Source: CAG-452 sp045531335 (GTDB taxonomy: Bacteria > Bacillota > Clostridia > TANB77 > CAG-508). From it: 64,000 nt of DNA. Positions 8,440 to 15,896 of the stretch are shown here, piece after piece (the first letter of the stretch is position 1; each line of letters opens with the position of its first letter). Position numbers and translations under genes: made by a program. The DNA is taken from positions 1 through 64,000 of the forward strand of contig JAZSDU010000049.1 in assembly GCA_045531335.1 (NCBI GenBank), written 5' to 3'. The notes below the pieces were generated by a model that saw nothing but the letters and a program-made list of their open reading frames with translations, made no database searches and was not told the origin of the DNA.

Positions 8440-8872
8440 ATGAGACAGATAAAGTTTAGATGTTGGGATGTAGAAAATAAAGAAATGTTGGATGTAGGTT
8501 TGTTAGATTTTGATACAGAAGTAGGTTATAAGAATAAACCAGTAATAAGAACATTAATGTATAGTGATTATTTTGATAGAGAAGAAATGATATTAATGCA
8601 ATACACTCGGACTAAAAGATAAAAACGGAAAAGAAATATATGAGGGAGATATAGTCCTTTATGAAGACTGTGAAATGTCAACAGAAGCTGGATATGGAGA
8701 TAATTTTATAAACAAAGGTGTTATTGAGTATATTGAAGAAAATTGTTGTTTTAATGTAACAGAAAGACAGACAGCAGAATTAGGAGATGTTTTATATGAA
8801 GATAATGAAACATTAGAAGTAATAGGCAACGTTTTTGAAAATCCAGAATTATTAAAGGAGGAAATATGCTAA
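8440..8872 (+). CDS. YopX family phage protein, +1 shift at CGGA 8608
   Basis: The N-terminus MRQIKFRCWDVENKEM and the centre QYTG-LKDKNGKEIYEGDIV are the signature of YopX proteins. The G of QYTG is exactly where the frame breaks: ACT-C-GGA at 8608. Reading through gives about 143 aa ending at 8872. Few families have so invariant a motif at the junction, so this site is one of the clearest proofs that the downstream frame is real. YopX function is unknown. Confidence 0.9.
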
Positions 8873-9318
8873 AGATAGGAGATAAATTATATAGAAAAGT
8901 ATATTTAAGTAGCATATTTGAATATGAAGTATATGAAATAAGGCAAAGTAAAGATAACACACAATATGCTATTAGGTGTAATGCTTGTTCAGACCACGAA
9001 AAATGCGAATTATTAGTAGTAGAAAGAGAACACACAAGAAAACTGCCACAAAAAGAAAAAGAATATAAATTTGTTTGTATGCTTAATAATGTCGGAGAAG
9101 ATGAAAGTGAACAATATTATTGGCACGAAACTTGTGATTTAGATTATGAAACATATTTTGTACCAGATATTAAGATTGCAAAAATATTAACATATAAAAA
9201 GGCAATAGTATTAAAGGAAAAAGAAATAAAAAAATACAAGGAAACAATAGATAAAAAAGAAAAAGAAATAGCAGAACTTAAAGAAACATTAGAAATGCTT
9301 GAAGTAAAGGAGGAATAG
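8866..9318 (+). CDS. Phage protein with C-terminal coiled coil
   Basis: 150 aa. The N-terminal 90 residues are beta-rich (KLYRKVYLSSIFEYEVYEIR) with four Cys that could bind metal. Residues about 115-150 form a Lys/Glu coiled coil. It overlaps YopX by 7 bases. No family recognised. Confidence 0.75.
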   Translation: MLKIGDKLYRKVYLSSIFEYEVYEIRQSKDNTQYAIRCNACSDHEKCELLVVEREHTRKLPQKEKEYKFVCMLNNVGEDESEQYYWHETCDLDYETYFVPDIKIAKILTYKKAIVLKEKEIKKYKETIDKKEKEIAELKETLEMLEVKEE

Positions 9319-9320
9319 AG

Positions 9321-9476
9321 TTGGAAGAAATATATTTATGTATTAGTAGATACGGAAATCAATCAATAAAGAAAAATCCAGCAAATGATTATTTTGCTAA
9401 CTATGACAATGATGTTGTAATGATAAAACTAAGCGAAGATGTTATAAAAGAATTAAAAGGAGTAAAGGAGGAATAG
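9321..9476 (+). CDS. Small phage protein, TTG start
   Basis: 51 aa beginning at TTG 9321 behind AAGGAGG. The junction sequence GGAGGAATAGAGTTG recurs at the next gene and, slightly changed, at the one after, so the stop of one gene and the ribosome site of the next are fused into a repeated unit. Product unknown. Confidence 0.65.
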   Translation: MEEIYLCISRYGNQSIKKNPANDYFANYDNDVVMIKLSEDVIKELKGVKEE

Positions 9477-9478
9477 AG

Positions 9479-9778
9479 TTGAAATATATTGAAAATGGAA
9501 GATTAGAAATAGTTGAGAAGTACGATAAAAAACAAAAAGCAAAAAAGGAAAGACCTGTATTACAAAATGGAACAATAGTTTTTTGTAGAGGGAATGGAGG
9601 TACAGGTTCATTTTATGGAATTGTGTATAGTGGAGGGATATTAGAATTACAATGCGGTTCTGATGCTTATATACAAACAGAAGGATATTTGCATTTAGGA
9701 GATACAATTAGTTATTGGACAATAGAAAAAGTTTGTAAATCAAAACTAATTATAGAAGGTATAGTCGAGGAGGAATAG
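9479..9778 (+). CDS. Small beta-rich phage protein, TTG start
   Basis: 99 aa from TTG 9479, with the same GGAGGAATAGAGTTG coupling motif upstream. The sequence is rich in Gly and Tyr and in beta-type residues. No family recognised. Confidence 0.65.
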   Translation: MKYIENGRLEIVEKYDKKQKAKKERPVLQNGTIVFCRGNGGTGSFYGIVYSGGILELQCGSDAYIQTEGYLHLGDTISYWTIEKVCKSKLIIEGIVEEE

Positions 9779-9780
9779 AC

Positions 9781-10275
9781 TTGGGAAAAGATATAGAAAT
9801 AATTAAAACACTTGATACAGGAGATGACATAGAATTAAAAACAGCAATAGAGAACCTAATAACAGAAAATAAGAAATTAAAACAAGAGAATGAAGAATGG
9901 CAAAGAGCATATCAAGAAGAAAAAGATAAACAGTTTGAATTATTAAGAGAGAATAAACAACTAGAAGAAGAGAATAAGGAATTAAAAAGAAAAAGTGATA
10001 GAGATGAAATATTACAAGATATATCAGATGACTTTATAAAAGCATACAAAAGAAATACTATTCCAAAATCAAAAGCAAATGGAAAGATAGAAGAAATAGA
10101 TAAAAAAATAAAGTGTTTACACGAAGAATTAACAAAGTGCTGTGAAGAAAGAGATAAATTAGGAACAGAAACAGAAATTGATAATAATGAAGTTCGTATA
10201 TTTACTTTAGAAGAAGAGATAGACAAACTACATACACAGAAACAAGTTTTGCAAGAACTTTTAAGAGAGGAGTAG
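9781..10275 (+). CDS. Coiled-coil phage protein
   Basis: 164 aa from TTG 9781 (GGAGGAATAGACTTG junction). Two long coiled-coil stretches, about residues 25-75 and 100-160, are split by a conserved-looking hinge (FIKAYKRNTIPKSKANGKI). This resembles early-region coiled-coil proteins of many Bacillota phages; role unknown. Confidence 0.75.
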   Translation: MGKDIEIIKTLDTGDDIELKTAIENLITENKKLKQENEEWQRAYQEEKDKQFELLRENKQLEEENKELKRKSDRDEILQDISDDFIKAYKRNTIPKSKANGKIEEIDKKIKCLHEELTKCCEERDKLGTETEIDNNEVRIFTLEEEIDKLHTQKQVLQELLREE

Positions 10276-10280
10276 GGGAG

Positions 10281-10433
10281 GTGATACATAAAAGATATGT
10301 AAATGAATTTGAAGAACCAAATATAGATATAGAATTTTGGTGTCCTGAAACAGAAGAAGAGAACGAAGCATTTAATAGAGTGGTACAAAAAAATAGAATT
10401 AATGAGTTATTTTTCAGGGAGTTAGGAGGTTAA
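10281..10433 (+). CDS. Small acidic phage protein, GTG start
   Basis: 50 aa from GTG 10281 behind GGGGAG. Contains EFWCPETEEENEAFNRV. Not recognised. Confidence 0.55.
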   Translation: MIHKRYVNEFEEPNIDIEFWCPETEEENEAFNRVVQKNRINELFFRELGG

Positions 10434-10440
10434 TATAAAT

Positions 10441-10728
10441 ATGGATATAGAGAAAGCAAAAGAAAGATTAAAGAACAAATTAGAAAATGATAAAGGATAT
10501 ATTGAAGAGTGCAACCCTTTTTCAGACATAGTTAATGAAGTAATTACTGATAACAAAGCAATAGGAACAGTTTTATCAGAACTAGAAAAGAAAGATAGAA
10601 TTATAAATTTAATGGCACTAGCAATATTAAATTATGATGACCAATTAGTAATAAATAAATATAAAGATATAGACGATGTTAAGGAAACATTTGAAGAGTT
10701 TTACAAAGTAGAAAGAGAAGGTAAGTAA
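10441..10728 (+). CDS. Hypothetical phage protein
   Basis: 95 aa, helical and charged (MDIEKAKERLKNKLEND). It follows TTAGGAGG at 10423-10430. Not recognised. Confidence 0.7.
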   Translation: MDIEKAKERLKNKLENDKGYIEECNPFSDIVNEVITDNKAIGTVLSELEKKDRIINLMALAILNYDDQLVINKYKDIDDVKETFEEFYKVEREGK

Positions 10729-10729
10729 T

Positions 10730-10900
10730 ATGGAAGAATTATTAAAAGAAATAATAGAAGGTAAAAAAGCATATAGGCTTAATCAAGCTAGACCTTATAC
10801 AGACCAAGTAAGTAGAGGGAAAGGAACGAAACTATATCTAACTAAAAGAATTGACCTATTAAGAGAACAACTATTAAATATTAAAAAGGAGTTGAGATAA
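10730..10900 (+). CDS. Small basic phage protein
   Basis: 56 aa, basic (YTDQVSRGKGTKLYLTKR). It starts two bases after the previous stop and ends in TAATG overlap with the next gene, so all three are probably translated as a coupled set. Confidence 0.65.
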   Translation: MEELLKEIIEGKKAYRLNQARPYTDQVSRGKGTKLYLTKRIDLLREQLLNIKKELR

Positions 10901-11061
10901 TGGAAGAAGCAAATCACGACACAACATATTGTATAAACAACGAATGTTCTAAAAGAGAAGAATGTAAAAGGAATTGTGTACATTATAAATTTGATTTAAC
11001 TAAGAATTATTGGTTTATGCAGGAGTGTAAGGATTTTAAGAAAGAAGGTATAAAAGAATGA
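10900..11061 (+). CDS. Small Cys-rich phage protein
   Basis: 53 aa with five Cys in a CxxxxC-type spacing (YCINNECSKREECKRNC), probably metal-binding. It overlaps both neighbours by one or four bases (TAATG, ATGA). Confidence 0.65.
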   Translation: MEEANHDTTYCINNECSKREECKRNCVHYKFDLTKNYWFMQECKDFKKEGIKE

Positions 11062-11371
11062 AAATAATTGATTTATTAAATAAGATAGCAAAACGGAGAA
11101 GAAGTGCCCTCTAAAATATCATATAAAAATATTGTATATAATTGGGACAATTGTGGGTATTTACATTATAAAGATAATTTACCAGAGAGATCTTTTTTAG
11201 AAGGAATAAGAACTGATATGGTATTAAATGATGAAGTAGAACTAATAGAAGAACAACAATATATAGACATACAACGGAATTGAACAATTAGATGAAGATT
11301 ATCTATATGATAAGAAAATAAATGAACTTATTAAAGCAGTAAAGCAACTAGACAGAAGAGAGGAGAGATAA
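11058..11371 (+). CDS. Phage protein requiring two +1 shifts (CGGA 11094 and 11275)
   Basis: Starting MKIIDLLNKIAK, the zero frame meets CGG at 11094; dropping the C gives GEEVPSKISYKNIVY, matching the IDLLN-IANGEEVP-KI pattern I know from Bacillota phage proteins. Sixty codons later a second in-frame CGG at 11275 (CAA-C-GGA) again breaks the frame, and dropping it gives GIEQLDEDYLYDKKIN to TAA 11371. About 103 aa in total. Two independent identical breaks in so short a gene, both restoring a coding frame, are hard to explain as decay. Confidence 0.75.
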
Positions 11372-11383
11372 AGATATATAAAA

Positions 11384-11842
11384 TTATTCAAAATCAGGAA
11401 TTGAGCAAGGGGCAGTATGATTAAAACTTTGAATAACACGATTCTTATCCATCTTAACATAGAAATTAAAGAAAGCATATTGACCTTTGTAGCCAATCCA
11501 ACCTTTACCTAAATATCTAATACTAGCATATACTTTATTTTTCTGATTATAGTAAGCTTCGCTATCTTTTTCAATAAAATAAAGAAGGTCTAAAAGTAAT
11601 TTGTTAGACAAACGTTTTCCAACAATATTAAAGTCTTCTAAAATTTTAGACATATCTTCATCATCTTGAGGAAAGGCTTTTGATATAACAAGTTTATTAT
11701 CAATAATTTCTTTAGTAATAAAATGAGTTTCATAAAAAGCTTGTTTAATACCAAGTTGTTGTGCCTCTTTAAGACTGATGTTTAAAGTATATGATGATAT
11801 ACGACCAGAACCATTGCGTTTAGGGATTAATGAATTTTTCAT
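11384..11842 (-). CDS. Leftward protein with possible AbrB-like N-terminus
   Basis: 152 aa. Residues 7-40 (PKRNGSGRISSYTLNISLKE) loosely recall AbrB/SpoVT swapped-hairpin DNA-binding proteins; the rest is unrecognised. It has its own good leftward promoter (TTGATT-N17-TATATT) and a paired operator-like repeat just beyond it, suggesting an autoregulated lysogeny-expressed gene. Gene identity is uncertain; DNA binding is inferred. Confidence 0.65.
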   Translation of the reverse strand: MKNSLIPKRNGSGRISSYTLNISLKEAQQLGIKQAFYETHFITKEIIDNKLVISKAFPQDDEDMSKILEDFNIVGKRLSNKLLLDLLYFIEKDSEAYYNQKNKVYASIRYLGKGWIGYKGQYAFFNFYVKMDKNRVIQSFNHTAPCSIPDFE

Positions 11843-11861
11843 AGATTACACCTCGAGAACA

Positions 11862-11890
11862 AATATAACATAAAAAGAGAAAAAAATCAA
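11862..11890 (-). promoter_or_regulatory. Leftward promoter for the 11384-11842 gene
   Basis: On the reverse strand: TTGATT (11890-11885), 17-bp spacer, TATATT (11867-11862), 20 bases before the start codon. Confidence 0.75.
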
Positions 11891-11894
11891 TAAA

Positions 11895-11932
11895 AAATGC
11901 GTACCGCACTATAAAATAAAATGCGTACCGCA
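11895..11932. promoter_or_regulatory. Tandem operator-like repeat
   Basis: Two identical copies of AAATGCGTACCGCA at 11895-11908 and 11919-11932, start-to-start 24 bp. Each core TGCG-TAC-CGCA is a palindrome. They lie just upstream of the leftward promoter and before the ASCH gene. Confidence 0.75.
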
Positions 11933-11961
11933 ATAGATGAGAAAGAAAGGAGTGATAGCAA

Positions 11962-12255
11962 ATGTTAATACTACCAATAAAAAAGAAATGGTTTGACATG
12001 ATAAAAAGTGGAGAGAAGAAAGAAGAGTATAGAGATATTAAGCCATATTGGACAAGCAGATTTGAGCATTATTTAAGAAAAACAATATTTAATACATATG
12101 CAGGATATGTAGTATTTAAGAATGGTTACAACAAAAATAGTCCAACAATAACTTGTTTAGTTGAAATGAAAAAGGGACAAGGCAAACAAGAATGGGGAGC
12201 AGAACCTAATAAAGAATACTACATATTAGACATACTAGAGGTATGTAAGAATTAA
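11962..12255 (+). CDS. ASCH-domain protein
   Basis: 97 aa. The start LPIKKKWFDMIKSGEKKEEYRD is the ASCH signature (ligand-binding K-x-GEKK-E-R). ASCH domains resemble PUA folds and bind RNA or modified nucleosides. Common in phage genomes; the precise role is unknown. Confidence 0.85.
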   Translation: MLILPIKKKWFDMIKSGEKKEEYRDIKPYWTSRFEHYLRKTIFNTYAGYVVFKNGYNKNSPTITCLVEMKKGQGKQEWGAEPNKEYYILDILEVCKN

Positions 12256-12275
12256 TAACAGCAAATACTACAACT

Positions 12276-12488
12276 ATGGAAGAAGAGATATTAAATTTGT
12301 GGAAATCAGGATTAACTAAATATAAAGTAGCAGAAATATACAGAAGAAATCACAACATGCATATAAAGTTAGTAAGAACAGAGATGCATAATAGACATGC
12401 AGGAAGATTAATAAGTAGTTATGAAGCTTTAGCCATAGTTGAAAGAGTAATATATAAACATGTGATGAGAAAGGAGCACAGAAGATGA
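12276..12488 (+). CDS. Small helix-turn-helix protein
   Basis: 70 aa. LWKSGLTKYKVAEIYRRNHN reads as a helix-turn-helix. Probably DNA-binding. Overlaps the next gene by 4 bases. Confidence 0.65.
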   Translation: MEEEILNLWKSGLTKYKVAEIYRRNHNMHIKLVRTEMHNRHAGRLISSYEALAIVERVIYKHVMRKEHRR

Positions 12489-12721
12489 TAAAAATAAAAT
12501 GCGATATATGTGGAGAAGACGTTGTAAGATTGGACACTTTAATATTGTACAAAAAGAGAATAGACTACTGCGACAATCCTAATTGTCATAGAAGAGCACT
12601 CAAATTAAGAAAAGAACTAGAGAAAGAAGTAAAAGTGCAAAACATACATTTTAATTCGGCATTAAAGAATAAGGAAAAACAATTAATAAGAGATATTAAC
12701 AAAGGAGGAAGGAATGGATAA
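12485..12721 (+). CDS. Small zinc-ribbon protein
   Basis: 78 aa with CDICG at residues 5-9 and CDNPNC about 29-34, then a Lys/Glu-rich helix. Overlaps the late-regulator gene by 8 bases. Function unknown. Confidence 0.7.
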   Translation: MIKIKCDICGEDVVRLDTLILYKKRIDYCDNPNCHRRALKLRKELEKEVKVQNIHFNSALKNKEKQLIRDINKGGRNG

Positions 12722-13148
12722 AAGCATATTAAGTAAAATTAATTCTATAAGATTAGAGATTAAGGATCTAAAAGAAAGAATAGAAAAGATAGATGAAAAC
12801 CCAGCTAAAATAGTAATAGATAGTGTAAAGGGAAGCAGTGCCACTTATCCATACATACAACATAATTGCACAATAGAAGGAATAGATGACGTTAGACTAA
12901 TAAGAAACAGAAAAAACAGAAACAAATATAAAAAGATGATAAAAAGTAAAGAGTATAAACTAGAGAAATTAATTGACAAACTAGAATATGATTTAAACTA
13001 CATAGAAGATAAAGACAGTGACATAAGGCGCATTATAAGATACAAATATGAAGATGATTTAAACTGGGTGCAGATAATGTTTAAGATGAATTATAACAAT
13101 GAAAGTACAGCTAGAATGAAGTTAGAAAGATTTTTAGAAAATTTTTAA
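12714..13148 (+). CDS. ArpU/sigma-70 region 4-like late regulator
   Basis: 144 aa. An N-terminal coiled coil (LEIKDLKERIEKID) is followed by the sequence SATYPYIQH and a C-terminal helix-turn-helix (IRRIIRYKYEDDLNWVQIMFKM). This layout matches ArpU/RinA-type late transcription activators, which sit directly before the terminase genes, as here. It probably switches on packaging, head and tail transcription. Confidence 0.8.
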   Translation: MDKSILSKINSIRLEIKDLKERIEKIDENPAKIVIDSVKGSSATYPYIQHNCTIEGIDDVRLIRNRKNRNKYKKMIKSKEYKLEKLIDKLEYDLNYIEDKDSDIRRIIRYKYEDDLNWVQIMFKMNYNNESTARMKLERFLENF

Positions 13149-13174
13149 TTTGTGCGTTTTGTGCGCTTATAACA

Positions 13175-13183
13175 TGTTAAAAT
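13175..13183 (+). promoter_or_regulatory. Extended -10 element before the structured non-coding region
   Basis: TGTTAAAAT fits an extended -10 (TGnTAAAAT). No good -35 at standard spacing, consistent with an activator-dependent late promoter, possibly served by the ArpU-like protein. Confidence 0.45.
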
Positions 13184-13189
13184 GTTAAT

Positions 13190-13735
13190 AGGTAATAAAG
13201 TAGCCGTTCGAAAAGGACATGCCCAAGGCTACAAAATAATTTAGCAGTGCATTATCACAACACAAGTTTCCTAGGAACTGTGATAAGAGTACCTGCCAAA
13301 ATAAAATATCTGGCTGGGTGCATCTGATTATCGGGTGTCATAGACATTAGTCGCTTAGCCTTTGAGGGGTTAGAGAAATCTAGCTCTTTTTTAATTGCAA
13401 TTAACAATACTAGATAAGTTAATATTGAAGCGAGTTTAAAATTATCACCTCCTTTCACAAGGTAAGAAGAAATAGGGAAGACTGAGTGTATTCTAGTTAT
13501 CACTCTAATAAATAGTCCGCAGAGTACGCAAAAGCTACAGGTATCTCGCAACCGAACCCTGTCCGTCCAAACAAAGCTGGTTGCATCCGTATTCTGCGTA
13601 GTGTTTATTAAATTGTATGTAGTGATATATATAAGCATAGTATTTTTTAGGTAATCAACCTTCTTTCGGTACTATGTGAATTGCCGATATATCATTACAT
13701 AGAGTTTAATAAATAAACAAAGGAAAAGGTAAAGT
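13190..13735 (+). ncRNA. Large structured non-coding RNA candidate (ROOL/GOLLD-like context)
   Basis: About 545 bases with no supported gene, higher G+C than its neighbours, between late regulator and terminase. Paired elements seen: GTAGCC/GGCTAC (13201/13228), TTATCAC/GTGATAA around a smaller hairpin (13253-13284), an 11-bp helix CGCAGAGTACG/CGTATTCTGCG (about 13517 and 13591), GCAACC/GGTTGC interleaved with ACAGG/CCTGT (a pseudoknot), CATAGTA/TACTATG and GTAGTGATATA/TATATCATTAC near the 3' end. Two of the long helices keep pairing through a G-U. Size and phage position resemble ROOL RNAs; family assignment needs a covariance search. Confidence 0.7.
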
Positions 13736-13738
13736 ATT

Positions 13739-13942
13739 ATGATAAATGCATTTAACAAATATTTATGTAGTACATGTAAATCTAAACTATGTGACAAAGG
13801 AATTGTAATAGTAAGATACAAAGACATAAGACAAGCAAAATGTACTGACTATGAGAAAGATGAAACAAAAATAGAGGGCTATAAGAGACCTGAAGAAATA
13901 ACAGCAAAGAAAAGTAAAGCACTAATGAGGCTAAACATATGA
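13739..13942 (+). CDS. Small Cys-containing phage protein
   Basis: 67 aa with CSTCKSKLC near the N-terminus, possibly zinc-binding. Start preceded by AAAGGAAAAGG. Overlaps the next gene by 4 bases. Unknown. Confidence 0.6.
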   Translation: MINAFNKYLCSTCKSKLCDKGIVIVRYKDIRQAKCTDYEKDETKIEGYKRPEEITAKKSKALMRLNI

Positions 13943-14058
13943 ACTATGATAAATGTATGAGAAAAGAATGTAAAAGATGTAAGGATTATATAAACTGCTT
14001 TAAAGAAGAGAAAAAGAAGCATAAGTCAAAAGTAGGTGAGCGAGGTGGCAAAGTATGA
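13939..14058 (+). CDS. Very small Cys-rich protein
   Basis: 39 aa (MNYDKCMRKECKRCKDYINC), four Cys in a knuckle-like spacing. It overlaps both neighbours. Tentative. Confidence 0.45.
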   Translation: MNYDKCMRKECKRCKDYINCFKEEKKKHKSKVGERGGKV

Positions 14059-14515
14059 TTGGAAACAGTTAGAAAAGGAATATATTTTAAGTGACTATAA
14101 ATCAGTAAGTTCTTTTTTAAAAGATAAAGGAATAAATCAGAATGGGAGTACTAAAAATAGGACAAAAGGGTGGAAAAATAAAAAAGTACTAAAAGAGGAA
14201 AGAAAAAGTACTAAAATTATAGAAAAGACCATTGAAAAAGAATCTGAAATAGAAGCAGATATAAATGTGAGACATTTAAAGTTATATGATGACTTTTTAA
14301 ATATATTAGAACAGAGTTTTGAACAACCAGCGCAATACTACTATTTAGGAATGCCTGATTATGATAAATTAAAAAAAATGATAGATATATTAGAAAAAGC
14401 ACAAAAAGGACAAAGACTTGCGAAAGGTTTAGATAAAGAAAATAATAACAATATTGCTCAATCACTTGCAGAAGCAATACAAAGAGCATATGAAAGTAAA
14501 GCAGGTGATAAATAA
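14036..14515 (+). CDS. Terminase small subunit
   Basis: 159 aa. It recognises packaging DNA and partners the large terminase, whose start it overlaps. The N-terminus (DWKQLEKEYILSDYKSVSSFLKDKGIN) is a DNA-binding segment of the clostridial-phage TerS type, and the rest is helical oligomerisation sequence. GTG 14036 or GTG 14045 may be the start; the second has a better-placed AGGTGAG. Confidence 0.8.
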   Translation: MSEVAKYDWKQLEKEYILSDYKSVSSFLKDKGINQNGSTKNRTKGWKNKKVLKEERKSTKIIEKTIEKESEIEADINVRHLKLYDDFLNILEQSFEQPAQYYYLGMPDYDKLKKMIDILEKAQKGQRLAKGLDKENNNNIAQSLAEAIQRAYESKAGDK

Positions 14516-15886
14516 TGTTATCTACAGAAGCAATATTGTATTATAAAGACAGGCCAGTTGAATTTGTAAAAGATATAATTGGAGCCACTCCAGATGAAAT
14601 ACAAGGAGATATATTAACCAGCGTAGCCGAGAATCAATTAACTAGTGTTCGTTCAGGACACGGTATAGGAAAATCAGCATTGCAGAGTTGGCTAATAATA
14701 TGGTTTATGTGTACGAGACCATTTCCAAAAATACCTTGTACAGCACCTACAAAACATCAATTACATGATATTTTATGGGCAGAAGTTTCAAAGTGGCTAA
14801 ATCCAACGTTAAAAAGTGAAATAGAATGGACACAAGAAAAGTTATATATGAAATCTAATCCTGAGAACTGGTTTGCAGTACCAAGAACAGCAACACAGCC
14901 AGATGCATTGCAAGGATTTCATGCTGACCATTTGTTGTATATAATAGATGAAGCATCACGGAGTAAAAGATATAGTTTTTGAACCTGTATTAGGTTCTCT
15001 ATCAACACAAGATGCAAAATTAATAATGTGTGGAAACCCAACTCAATTGAGTGGTTTCTTTTTTGATAGTCATAATAAAAATAGAAGCATTTATAAAACT
15101 TTTAAAGTATCAGGAGAAAATTCAGCAAGAGTTTCAAAAGATTACATTCAAATGATAATTGACATGTATGGAATTGACAGCGACGTATATAGAGTACGTG
15201 TTGCAGGAGAATTTCCAAAAGCAATGCCAGATAGTTTTATACAACTTGACTGGGTTGAAAATTGTAGCAAGAAAATAACTTCAAACGATGTCGTTTCAAG
15301 AATAGATATAGGAGTGGACGTTGCAAGATATGGTGATGACCAAACAATAATATGCCCATTGTTTGATAAAAGAAAACAACAAAAACCAATTGAATTAAAT
15401 CATAACGATACAATGCAAGTGACAGGAACAATAGTACAACTAGTAGAACAGTTAAGAGTGAGACATTTAGGAGTTCAGATTCATATAAAAATAGACTGTG
15501 ATGGATTAGGTGTTGGAGTATATGATAGATTAAAAGAAATAAAAAGAGAAAAGAATTGGATTACAGTAAAACTATACGAATGCCATTTTGGAGGAGCAGG
15601 AGGAAAGAACAAAGATGATGAACCAATAGAATTTAGTAATTCAACAGGTTTAATGTGGGGATTATTAAGAGAAAAGATAAAACACAATGAAATAGAACTA
15701 TATTATAACGATAAACAAATTACACAGATCACAAACAGAAAATATAGGATTAATTCAGATGGCAAAATAGAGTTAGAAAGAAAAGAAGAAATGAAAAAAA
15801 GAGGGCTAACATCTCCAGACATGGCTGATGCATTGGCTCTTTCTTTATATGAACCAAAACAAAGTGGAATATCAATATTAAAATAG
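14515..15886 (+). CDS. Terminase large subunit, +1 shift at CGGA 14959
   Basis: ATPase and nuclease that packages phage DNA, about 456 aa. Walker A-like SGHGIGKS (about residue 46), Walker B in LLYIIDEAS (about 140-148), then nuclease motifs DIGVDVARYGDD and DMADALAL. The break falls right after the Walker B: GAA-GCA-TCA-C-GGA. Dropping the C at 14959 gives DEASGVKDIVFEP, the conserved terminase sequence. An essential phage enzyme would be destroyed without read-through, yet both halves show no other damage. Confidence 0.95.
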
Positions 15887-15896
15887 AGGTGCAAAT

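Noticed and set aside
13255..13638. 127-codon reverse-strand ORF in the structured non-coding region
   Set aside because: No recognisable domain, no clear ribosome site, and the DNA is dominated by long paired helices; the frame looks fortuitous in this higher-G+C stretch.
14515..15886. Pseudogene status for the split terminase and other broken genes
   Set aside because: All breaks are the same event at the same phase, with no stop, deletion or random frameshift elsewhere; decay would leave mixed lesions.
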